Positions 1 through 8,476 are shown, counted from the stretch's first letter. The stretch is DNA of 11,689 nt from Bacillota bacterium (GCA_021821225.1 JAKACR010000061.1:1-11689), one strand, 5' to 3'. A program made the numbers and translations. The notes: generated by a model from the sequence alone, not told the origin.

Positions 1-95
1 CCATGCTGCTGTTTTCGTCCCGCACGTCCCTGACCACCATGCTCTGCATGATATTGGTGTACCCGCTGTACCGAAGGGCGTTCAAGCTCAGGTAA
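1..95 (+). CDS. mreD: MreD C-terminus (partial, 5' end outside the window)
   Basis: Reading frame 3 is open from the left edge to a TAA at 93-95 and encodes about 30 residues ending in YPLYRRAFKLR. A hydrophobic stretch followed by a short basic tail is what the last membrane helix and cytoplasmic end of MreD look like. MreD is a small multi-pass membrane protein of the Rod/elongasome complex. The call rests mainly on position: mreD is the gene expected directly before PBP2 or minC in the mre-min cluster of Bacillales. The fragment alone is too short to identify. Confidence 0.6.
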   Translation, partial: MLLFSSRTSLTTMLCMILVYPLYRRAFKLR

Positions 96-110
96 CGTGC
101 AACGTACAAT
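81..110 (+). promoter_or_regulatory. Weak sigma-A-like promoter candidate at the end of mreD
   Basis: TACAAT (105-110) is a good -10 match. An 18-nt spacer separates it from TTCAAG (81-86), a poor -35 with 3 of 6 matches. If used, it would start transcription near 117 and give a leader of about 190 nt before PBP2. Read-through from the mre genes is equally possible. Confidence 0.3.
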
Positions 111-177
111 AACAACCGTTCGTAGCCGGTCCTGGTGATTGACCATCGAGAAGATGCCTTTGCCAGTGCTGTGCGGA

Positions 178-291
178 CGTATGGATGACGGCGCTTTTGG
201 CAAGCTTAGGATCGTCGGTCCAGCGGCCGACAATCCATGCGACGGCGTTGGGAGGCGTGTGATGAAGTCCGGGACTTGGCTGGTCACACGC
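178..291 (+). other. Potential structured RNA leader upstream of PBP2
   Basis: This stretch lies in the 212-bp gene-free spacer 96-307. A 9-bp stem pairs CGTATGGAT (178-186) with ATCCATGCG (233-241), with one G-T pair. It encloses a hairpin of GTCGG and CC (214-221, bulged T) against GGCCGAC (225-231). A second element pairs GCGTGTGA (255-262) perfectly with TCACACGC (284-291) and encloses AAGTC/GACTT (265-269 with 273-277). The second hairpin ends just before the PBP2 ribosome binding site (about 297-302). I do not recognise a known riboswitch class. There is no U-tract, so if regulatory it would more likely act on translation. Confidence 0.35.
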
Positions 292-307
292 TCTCAGTGG
301 GGAATCT

Positions 308-2260
308 ATGCCACAGGATGAAAAGAAAAGCCGCTTCCGCCTGCGTCTGTGGCGGCTGTCGGTGCTCGAACGATTGGTGGCGGCTGTGGCGCTTTTGCTC
401 ATTGCTCGCCTGGCGGTGGTTCAGGTGGCGCACGGAGACCAATTCAGCCGGGAGGCGGAGCGAAACCGGGTTGACGTGTTTGCGACGCCGGCCGCGCGAG
501 GAGTGATCTACGACGCCCATCTCCATCCGCTGGTGTACGATGTGCCCAGTTACAGTCTGAGCTATATCCGCAACGGCCGGGCTGTCCCGTCCATTCCGGA
601 CATTCGTCTGCTGGCGCGCTGCCTGCGGGTGCCGGCAGCCGTGCTGGAACGAAAGTTTGCCGCAGCCGCGGGTTCCATACAAGTCGGGCTCGCCAGTCAC
701 GTTTCCCTCACGGTCGTCTCCATGGTGCGGGAACACCAGGAGGATCTTCCAGGCGTTCAGGTCATTCCCGATCCCCTGCGCGTCTATCCCCGCGGAGACG
801 TTGCATCGCATGTGATCGGCTACATCAATTCCATTCCCGTTGGCAAGGAGTCCGAATACGTGCGTCGGCTGGCCTTTCCACCGGACACGAAGATCGGCTG
901 GAGCGGCGTCGAGCGTTTCTACGACAGTGAACTGCGCGGTTCTCCGGGTCGCATCGCCGTAGAGGTGAACAGTTCAGGGATTCCTGTTCGCCTGTCTCCC
1001 GACTCTCTCGCGGCGAGTTCCGGGCACGCGCTTGTGTTGACGCTCGACGCGGCGTACCAGGAATACGTCCAGCGACTGTTGGAGCGGCGGATCCGCCTGC
1101 TGCGTGCGCGCGGCCACAAGGTTACCCACGGCATGGCGGTGGCGATTGATCCTCGCTCGGGAGCCGTCCTGGCCATGGTCAGCGTCCCCGGTTATCGGCC
1201 CGAGTGGTTTGTCAAAGGTTTGTCCTACGCGCTGTACCAGCGGCAATTTGCTCCCGCGGAGCGAAACTGGGCCACTCAAGCGCCGGTTGCCCCAGGTTCG
1301 GTGCTCAAGCCGGCGACCGCTTTATTCGCGCTGGCCAATGGCGCCATCGACGGACGGACTGCGCTGCAGTGTGACGGCGGTCTGAGACTGCCTGCCTCCG
1401 ACGGGACGGTCATCCGCTGCTGGGCGCAGCATGGCCGGGTGAACGTGGAGGATGCGCTGGCCGAATCATGCGACGTATTTTTCTATCGCGCCAGTCTGCG
1501 TTACGGACGCTGGCCGCCGCCTGCCGGAGTGTCGGTCGCGAACTGGCTCAATCACAATCGGCTGTCTGTTTTGCGATCGCTTGAGCGCATGCAGCGGGCG
1601 CTTGGACTTGGCGCGGAAACAGGCATTGACCTCCCCGGTACGGAGGTTGGTTTTGTCAATGAAAATTCAGGTCAATTGACAGATCTCCCCTATACGGCCA
1701 TCGGCCAGAACGAGGTGTTCACCCCGCTGGAACTCTGTGTCTACGCTGCCTCCCTCGCCAATGGCGGCCATTTGATCCGCCCCCATGTCGTGGACAGGAT
1801 TCTCTCCGGGAGGAGAGTGGCGATCAATGCGTGGCGGCATCATGCGGAATCTGGCACCGGGCGGGTGACTCTGCGCCAACTCGGCGTGACGGCAGACGAC
1901 ATCCGGGTGGTTCGGGAGGGGATGTACCTCGCTTGCAATCGCCGCGATGGAACGGCGTACGGGACATTCCATTCCAGTGCCCCGCCGACGTACCGTGTGG
2001 CGGGCAAGACGGGAACCGCGGAGACGGGAGTAAATGGGTTCGACAATGCGGTGTTTATCGGTTTTGCTCCGTTTGAACATCCGCGCATCGCCATCGCCGT
2101 CGTGATTCCGGGAGGTGGACACGGTGCCGATTCCACGGTCCCTGTCGCCCGCGCGATGTTTGATCGATTCTTTGCTGCACCGAGGCAGGAAAATTCCAGA
2201 GTGGCGTGGAATATTCAAAGAAGCGGCGATGCAGAGCGGGGCGGGGCGGGAGGACAGTGA
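308..2260 (+). CDS. mrdA: Penicillin-binding protein 2 (class B transpeptidase of the elongasome)
   Basis: A 650-residue membrane-anchored D,D-transpeptidase that cross-links peptidoglycan during cylindrical growth. A basic N-terminus precedes one membrane helix (about residues 22-41). A dimerisation/pedestal domain follows, with the RGVIYDAHLHPLVYD block near 64-78. The transpeptidase domain starts near 274. All three catalytic motifs are visible: SVLK with active serine 331 and lysine 334, SCD at 387-389 (SxD in place of SxN, as I recall for PBP2 proteins), and KTG at 567-569. There are no PASTA repeats, which argues against a SpoVD or PBP2B-type protein. ATG 308 is preceded by GTGGGG. The TGA overlaps the minC ATG by one base, suggesting translational coupling. 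The final 20 or so residues are basic and glycine-rich and probably disordered. Position after mreD supports the elongation role; the exact paralogue name is inference. Confidence 0.9.
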   Translation: MPQDEKKSRFRLRLWRLSVLERLVAAVALLLIARLAVVQVAHGDQFSREAERNRVDVFATPAARGVIYDAHLHPLVYDVPSYSLSYIRNGRAVPSIPDIRLLARCLRVPAAVLERKFAAAAGSIQVGLASHVSLTVVSMVREHQEDLPGVQVIPDPLRVYPRGDVASHVIGYINSIPVGKESEYVRRLAFPPDTKIGWSGVERFYDSELRGSPGRIAVEVNSSGIPVRLSPDSLAASSGHALVLTLDAAYQEYVQRLLERRIRLLRARGHKVTHGMAVAIDPRSGAVLAMVSVPGYRPEWFVKGLSYALYQRQFAPAERNWATQAPVAPGSVLKPATALFALANGAIDGRTALQCDGGLRLPASDGTVIRCWAQHGRVNVEDALAESCDVFFYRASLRYGRWPPPAGVSVANWLNHNRLSVLRSLERMQRALGLGAETGIDLPGTEVGFVNENSGQLTDLPYTAIGQNEVFTPLELCVYAASLANGGHLIRPHVVDRILSGRRVAINAWRHHAESGTGRVTLRQLGVTADDIRVVREGMYLACNRRDGTAYGTFHSSAPPTYRVAGKTGTAETGVNGFDNAVFIGFAPFEHPRIAIAVVIPGGGHGADSTVPVARAMFDRFFAAPRQENSRVAWNIQRSGDAERGGAGGQ

Positions 2261-2952
2261 TGGGAACGGTAGCAAGGTTGACGCGCGAACAGTCCGGCGC
2301 GAGCCGGTTGGTGACAATCCGCGGGATTCGCAACGGATTGTTGTTTGTGCTGTCCGAGGACGCTCCGGTCGGCGAACTGGCCGCGGAACTGGAACGCCTG
2401 CTGCAGGGAAGCGGACGGGAGAACGCCGCCGAGACAGCGGCAGTCGCCGCCTATGTGGACCCTGGTGAGCGGCGTTTGACCGATGAGGAATGCGAAAATC
2501 TCCGTGAGATTCTCACAAACAAGGGAAATCTGGTTGTCGAAGGATTTTCCGGGGCTCCGGAAATTTCTGAACAACCCGCCATACCACCATATATTCATAA
2601 AGGAACTGTACGTTCGGGCCAAGTGATCGAGCATGACGGAGATGTCGTGGTGTTGGGCGATGTGAATCAGGGCGGGCGCGTGATTGCGTCGGGTGATGTC
2701 ATGATCATGGGCCACCTGCGCGGATTTGCGCACGCCGGCGCGGCGGGCGATGAGGCGGCAATTGTCGCGGCAGTCTATTTTGAACCGTTGCAGGTGAGCA
2801 TCGGCGACGTGACGAGACGTGCGCCAGAGCGTGCCGAGCGGGGCGCGGAAATGGAATTTGCCTATCTTGAGGGGGATATGATGGCCGTGGAGCGCATGGC
2901 CATGCTCGGACAGCACAGGACGCGCTGCGCGGTGAAACGGAAGAGCCGGTGA
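2260..2952 (+). CDS. minC: Septum site-determining protein MinC
   Basis: A 230-residue inhibitor of FtsZ assembly that is recruited to the membrane by MinD. The N-terminal FtsZ-binding domain (about 13-100) is divergent. The C-terminal MinD-binding beta-helix (about 113-190) is diagnostic: RSGQVIEHDGDVVVLGDVNQ, then VIASGDVMIMGHLRGFAHAGA, then PLQVSIGDVTRR. I chose ATG 2260, which overlaps the PBP2 stop as ATGA-type coupling and has GGGAGGA upstream; an in-frame ATG at 2206 lies inside PBP2 and would add 18 residues that look like PBP2 read out of frame. The last codons sit in a tandem duplication that also supplies the stop (see findings). Unusually, minD does not follow at once but about 320 bp later. 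Confidence 0.92.
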   Translation: MGTVARLTREQSGASRLVTIRGIRNGLLFVLSEDAPVGELAAELERLLQGSGRENAAETAAVAAYVDPGERRLTDEECENLREILTNKGNLVVEGFSGAPEISEQPAIPPYIHKGTVRSGQVIEHDGDVVVLGDVNQGGRVIASGDVMIMGHLRGFAHAGAAGDEAAIVAAVYFEPLQVSIGDVTRRAPERAERGAEMEFAYLEGDMMAVERMAMLGQHRTRCAVKRKSR

Positions 2953-2962
2953 AACGGAAAAG
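2930..2962 (+). repeat. Tandem direct repeat across the minC stop codon
   Basis: CGGTGAAACGGAA occurs at 2930-2942 and again at 2947-2959, a period of 17 bp. With the next three bases (GAG versus AAG) the match is 15 of 16. The TGA of minC (2950-2952) is read within the second copy in a shifted frame. Confidence 0.8.
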
Positions 2963-3000
2963 ATCCTTCAGAAAGGGGGCAGGTAAGCTTCGCGCAGTGC

Positions 3001-3125
3001 AAGGGGACATGGGACACCCCAATTGCGGCAGGCGCACTGCGGTGCCCATCGTGTTTGATTGAAGCCTCAAACACGATGGGCGGGATCACGGCGCCTGCTG
3101 TGCGGACTTGATCCCACGTCCCCTT
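3001..3125. repeat. 125-bp imperfect palindrome (REP/MITE-like element)
   Basis: The centre is a perfect 15-bp inverted repeat, GCCCATCGTGTTTGA (3044-3058) and its complement (3067-3081), with an 8-nt loop. Moving outward, GCAGGCGC (3028-3035) pairs with GCGCCTGC (3091-3098). The outermost arms, 3001-3014 and 3112-3125, match at 13 of 14 positions starting from AAGGGGAC. The unpaired blocks between arms are nearly equal in length on the two sides (13/13 and 8/9 nt). Each half can also fold by itself: CGCAGTGC (2993-3000) with GCACTGCG (3034-3041), and GGGATCA (3082-3088) with TGATCCC (3109-3115). There is no T-tract, so it is not a standard terminator. I see no target-site duplication and no transposase gene. 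The shape suits a REP doublet or a small non-autonomous element. Confidence 0.75.
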
Positions 3126-3182
3126 GGAAGCAGCCGGAAAGGCGGACCGAGCGTATGTTTTGGGGGTACGTGAGGGAGCATT

Positions 3183-3226
3183 CTGGCGATGACTCCGCCA
3201 GCGCTGGGGAGTTCTGCCCCCTTTTT
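3183..3226 (+). terminator. Two small hairpins ending in a T-run (possible weak terminator or attenuator)
   Basis: CTGGCG (3183-3188) pairs with CGCCAG (3196-3201). GGGG (3206-3209) pairs with CCCC (3217-3220) and is followed by C and TTTTT (3222-3226). The second stem is only 4 bp, so termination would be weak. It lies about 50 bp before minD and may insulate minD from minC transcription. The rest of the 2953-3274 gap shows no convincing gene and no clear promoter. Confidence 0.3.
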
Positions 3227-3274
3227 GAACGACCTCTAAGACGGAATTGATTCGGGTTGGCGGGAGGAACGCTG

Positions 3275-4069
3275 ATGGGAGAGGCCATCGTGATCACATC
3301 GGGCAAGGGAGGCGTCGGGAAGACGACCTCTTCGGCCAATATTGGAACGGCGTTGGCGATGATGGGAAAAAAGGTGTGCATGGTGGACACGGACATCGGC
3401 CTGCGCAACCTGGATGTCGTGATGGGGCTGGAGAACCGGATTCTCTTTGACATCGTCGATGTCGCAAACGGACAGGCGAGATTGGAACAGGCACTCATCA
3501 AGGACAAGCGGTTCGACCACCTGTTTCTCCTGCCTGCCGCTCAGACAAAGGACAAATTGGCGCTGCGCGTCGACGCGATGCAAAAAATCGTGCGAGCGCT
3601 CAAACCTCAGTTTGATTTTATCGTGATTGACTGTCCCGCGGGAATTGAGCATGGATTCCGAGTGGCCGTTTCGGCGGCCGACCAGGCGATCGTCGTGACC
3701 ACGCCGGAACAGGCGGCCGTGCGCGATGCGGATCGCGTCATCGGTCTGCTGGAGAAAGAACAGATCCCTTCGCCCAAGCTGGTGATCAACCGCATCCGGC
3801 CCAATTTGGTCAAAAACGGGGACATGCTGGACATTGACGACCTCGTCGGTATTCTTTCACTCGACCTGCTTGGCATCGTGCCGGATGATGAGCAGGTCAT
3901 CAAGGCGGCGAACCAGGGAGAACCAACCGTGCTTCGCCCCGATTCGCGGGCTTCCATCGCCTACCGCAACATCGCCCGCCGGATCCTCGGCGAGCCTGTG
4001 CCGCTCATGAACCTGCAGGAGGAAACCGGCTTCTTTCACAAGATGCGCAGGCTGATCGGACTGGGATGA
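3275..4069 (+). CDS. minD: Septum site-determining ATPase MinD
   Basis: A 264-residue ParA/MinD-family ATPase that binds the membrane as an ATP dimer and recruits MinC to keep division away from the poles. The deviant Walker A motif GKGGVGKTT is at residues 10-18 with the signature lysine 11 and catalytic lysine 16. The VDTDIGLRNLDVVMGLE switch block follows, and the IDCPAGIE block (Walker B) is near residue 120. The C-terminus FFHKMRRLIGLG is the amphipathic membrane-targeting helix. ATG 3275 has GGGAGGA (3262-3268) six bases upstream; a TTG at 3257 in the same frame lacks that signal. Family length is about 260-270 residues, so the gene is intact. No MinE gene is present, as expected for a Bacillota Min system. 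Confidence 0.96.
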   Translation: MGEAIVITSGKGGVGKTTSSANIGTALAMMGKKVCMVDTDIGLRNLDVVMGLENRILFDIVDVANGQARLEQALIKDKRFDHLFLLPAAQTKDKLALRVDAMQKIVRALKPQFDFIVIDCPAGIEHGFRVAVSAADQAIVVTTPEQAAVRDADRVIGLLEKEQIPSPKLVINRIRPNLVKNGDMLDIDDLVGILSLDLLGIVPDDEQVIKAANQGEPTVLRPDSRASIAYRNIARRILGEPVPLMNLQEETGFFHKMRRLIGLG

Positions 4070-4080
4070 CAGGCGGGCGA

Positions 4081-4109
4081 TCATATGACCGGACGCACTC
4101 GCATAAAGT
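4081..4109 (+). promoter_or_regulatory. Candidate sigma-E (mother-cell sporulation) promoter for spoIVFA-spoIVFB
   Basis: TCATATG (4081-4087), a 14-nt spacer, then CATAAAGT (4102-4109). Against the B. subtilis sigma-E pattern as I recall it (TCATATT, 13-15 nt, CATACAAT), the -35 matches 6 of 7 and the -10 matches 6 of 8. spoIVF is a known sigma-E operon in B. subtilis. Initiation would fall near 4115-4117, which supports the spoIVFA start at 4164 over an ATG at 4113. Confidence 0.6.
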
Positions 4110-4163
4110 GGAATGGGTAGTTGTCCAATCCGTGATCCTGTGAGTGAAGAAGGTGCCCGGCGG

Positions 4164-5090
4164 ATGAAGCGCGCGCGAAAATCTGAAGATGGAGCAGTGA
4201 CAAAAACGGTGCGTCCCGAGTATTCCATTTCGCCGGACGATGATCTGTATGGGTCTCCGCGTTCGTGGATGGGCGTATCCGTGACATCCGGCGAACGTGC
4301 GGACCGCGCCGGCGACGATGTGGATGCAGCGGCGGATTTGCCCGCGCAAGCGCAGGAACTCGCGCGCTACTACGAGGATCGCAAGGCAAATGAAAAGTGG
4401 TTTGGCGGACCCGGTCGAGAGTGGGAAAGCGCGGAACCGCACCGCAGCGGGCGGAGACGGCAAGACGGCGATGTGAGTCAGTGGTTTCCCGCGCGAAAAG
4501 GCGGCGGCCAGTCCGGCGCATCGCTCACCACGTTGCAGATCGTCGGCTCTCTGTGCTTTTTGGCCGCCTCGTTTCTTGTCCTGCACAGCAACCGACCCCT
4601 TGCCCTGCGCGCCCAACAGGAATTGCGCGCCATGTTCAAGGTGGATTACACGAGCATTGATCTCCCGGCGAGCGTTGCGCGCGTCTTCGGCAGCCTGCCG
4701 TCATCCGGGTCTGCCGCGGTTCCCGCCGCGGTGGCGCCGCTTGACGTTGTCACGCCGCTGAAAGGTTCGATCGTCCGGCCGTTTTCCGTGATCTCGCCGG
4801 AGGTGGTCATCGCCGGCCGGCCAGGTTCCCCGGTTGCGGCGGCGGCCGATGGACTGGTGGACAGTGTCGGCGAGAGTCAGGCGAACGGGTACTATATCAC
4901 CATCGACCACGGCAGCTTCGGCCAGACACTGTACGCCCATCTCGGCCGCCTGACCGTCCACGAGCACGAGTACGTCGTCGCCGGCCAGACAATCGGTTAT
5001 CTCCCCCGGACCGACGGCCGCCTGACCTTTGGCTACATTAAGAGCGGTTCCTACCGCAATCCCCGCACACTGCTGGATGCGGCCAAATGA
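4164..5090 (+). CDS. spoIVFA: Stage IV sporulation protein SpoIVFA (degenerate LytM/M23 domain)
   Basis: A 308-residue single-pass membrane protein that in B. subtilis anchors and holds SpoIVFB inactive in the outer forespore membrane until the SpoIVB signal arrives. Residues 1-120 are charged and probably disordered. One membrane helix lies at about 121-142 (LTTLQIVGSLCFLAASFLVL). A LytM/M23-like beta domain covers about 195-305. The domain keeps the fold blocks (GYYITIDHGSFGQTLYAHLG, then VVAGQTIGYL), but the catalytic HxH is absent, with LTFGYI where active enzymes have LHFE. It is therefore probably not a hydrolase, as in known SpoIVFA. The start was chosen at ATG 4164, with GAAGAAGG upstream and a probable promoter at 4081-4109. 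At 308 residues it is longer than the B. subtilis protein (about 264), mostly in the N-terminal region. spoIVFB starts 1 nt after its stop. Confidence 0.8.
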   Translation: MKRARKSEDGAVTKTVRPEYSISPDDDLYGSPRSWMGVSVTSGERADRAGDDVDAAADLPAQAQELARYYEDRKANEKWFGGPGREWESAEPHRSGRRRQDGDVSQWFPARKGGGQSGASLTTLQIVGSLCFLAASFLVLHSNRPLALRAQQELRAMFKVDYTSIDLPASVARVFGSLPSSGSAAVPAAVAPLDVVTPLKGSIVRPFSVISPEVVIAGRPGSPVAAAADGLVDSVGESQANGYYITIDHGSFGQTLYAHLGRLTVHEHEYVVAGQTIGYLPRTDGRLTFGYIKSGSYRNPRTLLDAAK

Positions 5091-5091
5091 C

Positions 5092-5958
5092 ATGCGCATT
5101 CCGCGATTGCGCATACACCCGCTCTTTGTCGCGATCGTCGTCCTGGCTGTTTATGGGCATTTTTTAGGGACGATTGCGGTTCTGTTTCTCGTGGTTGTCC
5201 TCCATGAACTCGGCCACGCTGTCGCGGCCCGAAATCTTGGATATGAAATCGAGTATATCGAGTTGTTGCCGTTTGGCGGCGTGGCCAAACTGTCGGTCGG
5301 GAACATGGGATGGAGTCCGCGCCATGAGACGCTGATCGCTCTTTGCGGGCCGCTCGTGAACCTCATCCTGGCGCTTCCCGCCGTGGCGTGGCGGATCCTG
5401 GCGCCGGCGCAGGCGGGGTGGACGCACCGATTTGTGGCAGTGAATCTGGCCGTGATGTTCTTCAACCTGCTGCCCGGATTGCCTCTGGACGGCGGCAGGA
5501 TTGCGCGCGCCGGCCTGGCGCTGACCAGAGGGTACGAACAGGCGACGAGGCTGGTGCTGAAAATGTCGTTTTACATTGCCGGGATGCTTGTGATCATGGG
5601 AGCCGGCGCCCTGTGGCTGGGATATCCGGATGCGGGGCTGCTGGCCCTCGGTGTTTTCCTGTTCGTGGCGGCTTACAGCCTCCGGCGGCATTCGCGGTAC
5701 GATACGCTCCGGTTTCTGGACGCGAAGCGGCGTGAGCGACTCTCGTCGGCGCTGCCTGTGCGCCTGCTCACCGCTCCAGACGTCATGAGCATCGGAGATG
5801 TGGCGGCGCAGTTCGCTCCGGGCGCCTATCACCTCGTGTACGTGCGGCGCGGCCGCCCGAATGACGAAGGTGCCTTGGCGCTGGTGGAGGAGACGCAATT
5901 ATTGAGGGCCATTTTTGAAGACGGAATGTGGTCGGAAACCATCCGGGAGTTGCTTTGA
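5092..5958 (+). CDS. spoIVFB: SpoIVFB, intramembrane metalloprotease for pro-sigma-K (site-2 protease family)
   Basis: A 288-residue polytopic membrane zinc protease of the M50 family. It cleaves the pro-sequence of sigma-K in the mother cell at the outer forespore membrane. The zinc motif HELGH is at residues 38-42. The second motif, NLLPGLPLDGG, gives N125 and metal ligand D133. About six hydrophobic helices occupy residues 10-200. The C-terminal part (about 225-288) resembles the single CBS-type domain of SpoIVFB, thought to sense ATP. Length is close to the B. subtilis protein. ATG 5092 lies one base after the spoIVFA stop and has no clear ribosome binding site, so translational coupling is likely; an in-frame ATG at 5077 would add five residues. 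The stop overlaps the -35 of the next promoter. Confidence 0.93.
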   Translation: MRIPRLRIHPLFVAIVVLAVYGHFLGTIAVLFLVVVLHELGHAVAARNLGYEIEYIELLPFGGVAKLSVGNMGWSPRHETLIALCGPLVNLILALPAVAWRILAPAQAGWTHRFVAVNLAVMFFNLLPGLPLDGGRIARAGLALTRGYEQATRLVLKMSFYIAGMLVIMGAGALWLGYPDAGLLALGVFLFVAAYSLRRHSRYDTLRFLDAKRRERLSSALPVRLLTAPDVMSIGDVAAQFAPGAYHLVYVRRGRPNDEGALALVEETQLLRAIFEDGMWSETIRELL

Positions 5959-5984
5959 ACAGACGCGCCGTGGTAAGATATAAC
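5955..5984 (+). promoter_or_regulatory. Sigma-A-like promoter for rplU-prp-rpmA
   Basis: TTGAAC (5955-5960), an 18-nt spacer, then TATAAC (5979-5984). Four of six -35 bases and five of six -10 bases match the vegetative consensus. It overlaps the spoIVFB stop codon and would start transcription near 5991, about 95 nt before rplU. It separates constitutive ribosomal expression from the sporulation genes upstream. Confidence 0.65.
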
Positions 5985-5990
5985 GCGCGT

Positions 5991-6084
5991 TGTGTATGGA
6001 CGCCAACCGCTTGGTGCGGGCTTTTTTCAAACAGGGCGCGGCCCTGTGCCTTGCAGCAGCGAGTCTACGTGTGGGGGTTCTCCG
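5991..6084 (+). ncRNA. Putative ribosomal protein L21 leader
   Basis: A leader of about 94 nt separates the predicted promoter from rplU. It holds CGCCAA/TTGGTG (6001-6006 with 6011-6016) or, alternatively, CCGC/GCGG (6007-6010 with 6016-6019), followed by GC and TTTTTT (6022-6027). A perfect 7-bp hairpin ACAGGGC/GCCCTGT (6031-6037 with 6041-6047) comes next. Firmicutes rplU genes commonly carry an autoregulatory L21 leader; assignment here is by position and structure, not by a model search. Confidence 0.45.
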
Positions 6085-6396
6085 ATGTACGCGATTATTG
6101 AAACGGGCGGGAAACAATTCAAAGTGGCGGAAGGGACCACGCTGTACGTCGAGAAGCTGGATACGGCGGAAGGCGACAGCGTGACGTTCGACAAAGTGTT
6201 CTTTCTTGAGCGCGACGGAAATGTCGTGGTTGGCACGCCGCACCTCTCCGGAGTGACGGTCACAGGGTTGGTGGTGGAACACGGCCGCGGGAAGAAGATC
6301 ATCGTCTACAAATACAAGTCGAAAAAGAACTATCGGCGCAAGCAGGGGCATCGTCAGGCGTACACGAAGGTCAAAGTGACCGCGATCAACGCCTGA
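6085..6396 (+). CDS. rplU: 50S ribosomal protein L21
   Basis: A 103-residue ribosomal protein that binds 23S rRNA in the large subunit. The N-terminus [17 protein letters not shown] is the family signature. The basic C-terminal block [23 protein letters not shown] is the L21 rRNA-binding region. Length is typical (about 100-105). I chose ATG 6085, which matches the conserved start and has GGGGG (6073-6077) upstream; the frame stays open back to 5992, but that extension has no L21 character. prp follows after 6 nt. Confidence 0.97.
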   Translation: MYAIIETGGKQFKVAEGTTLYVEKLDTAEGDSVTFDKVFFLERDGNVVVGTPHLSGVTVTGLVVEHGRGKKIIVYKYKSKKNYRRKQGHRQAYTKVKVTAINA

Positions 6397-6402
6397 TCGG
6401 CC

Positions 6403-6735
6403 ATGGTGACTGTGCGAGTGGCGTACCGGCAGCCTGTCGCGGGAGCGCGGAGCATCTCCCGCATCCGGGTCACTGGTCATGCGGGGGCGGGAGAATACGG
6501 CAGGGATCTGGTCTGCGCGGCGGTTTCCGCGCTTGTGATCAATTTTATCAACAGCGCCGAGGCGGTCTGCGGCATTCGCCTGAACGCCAGGGTGGATCCG
6601 GGCGATGTCGATGTCTGGGTGGACGACTACAGGGACGTGCAACTGCTGGCGCGCAGCCTGGTTGACGGATTGACGCGGATGGGAGCCGAGCGGGAGGGCT
6701 ACGTCCGGGTGTTGTCAGACGGCAGCGGAAAATGA
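6403..6735 (+). CDS. prp: Ribosomal-processing cysteine protease Prp (YsxB family)
   Basis: A 110-residue cysteine protease that removes the N-terminal extension of L27 in Firmicutes and related phyla. The catalytic pair is visible in [23 protein letters not shown]: His26 and Cys38 in the family pattern GHA...[10 protein letters not shown]. The gene lies between rplU and rpmA, its standard place, and its substrate is the next gene. No strong ribosome binding site precedes ATG 6403, so coupling to rplU is likely. Confidence 0.92.
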   Translation: MVTVRVAYRQPVAGARSISRIRVTGHAGAGEYGRDLVCAAVSALVINFINSAEAVCGIRLNARVDPGDVDVWVDDYRDVQLLARSLVDGLTRMGAEREGYVRVLSDGSGK

Positions 6736-6765
6736 GCGGGGAAAGTCATGATGGAGGGGATCGGC

Positions 6766-8476
<1,711 letters not shown>

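Noticed and set aside
139..321. 60-codon plus-strand frame in the mreD-PBP2 spacer
   Set aside because: No ribosome binding site, no recognisable sequence, and it covers the predicted stems and the PBP2 start.
2206..2259. Earlier ATG in frame with minC
   Set aside because: It lies inside PBP2 and adds residues without MinC character; ATG 2260 overlaps the stop and has a ribosome binding site.
3009..3062. 17-codon frame (MGHPNCGRRTAVPIVFD) in the left half of the palindrome, with a similar one starting at GTG on the minus strand
   Set aside because: Both follow AAGGGGAC, but the spacing is too short for a good ribosome binding site, and the likeness of the two follows from the inverted repeat itself.
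3001..3125. The palindrome read as a rho-independent terminator of minC
   Set aside because: No T-tract follows either arm and the stem is much longer and more interrupted than usual terminators.
4113..4163. Upstream ATG 4113 as the spoIVFA start
   Set aside because: It lacks a convincing ribosome binding site and falls at or before the predicted transcription start of the sigma-E promoter.
4740..5087. SpoIVFA C-terminal domain as an active M23 cell-wall endopeptidase
   Set aside because: The HxH motif and the first metal-binding histidine block are missing; the position before spoIVFB fits SpoIVFA.
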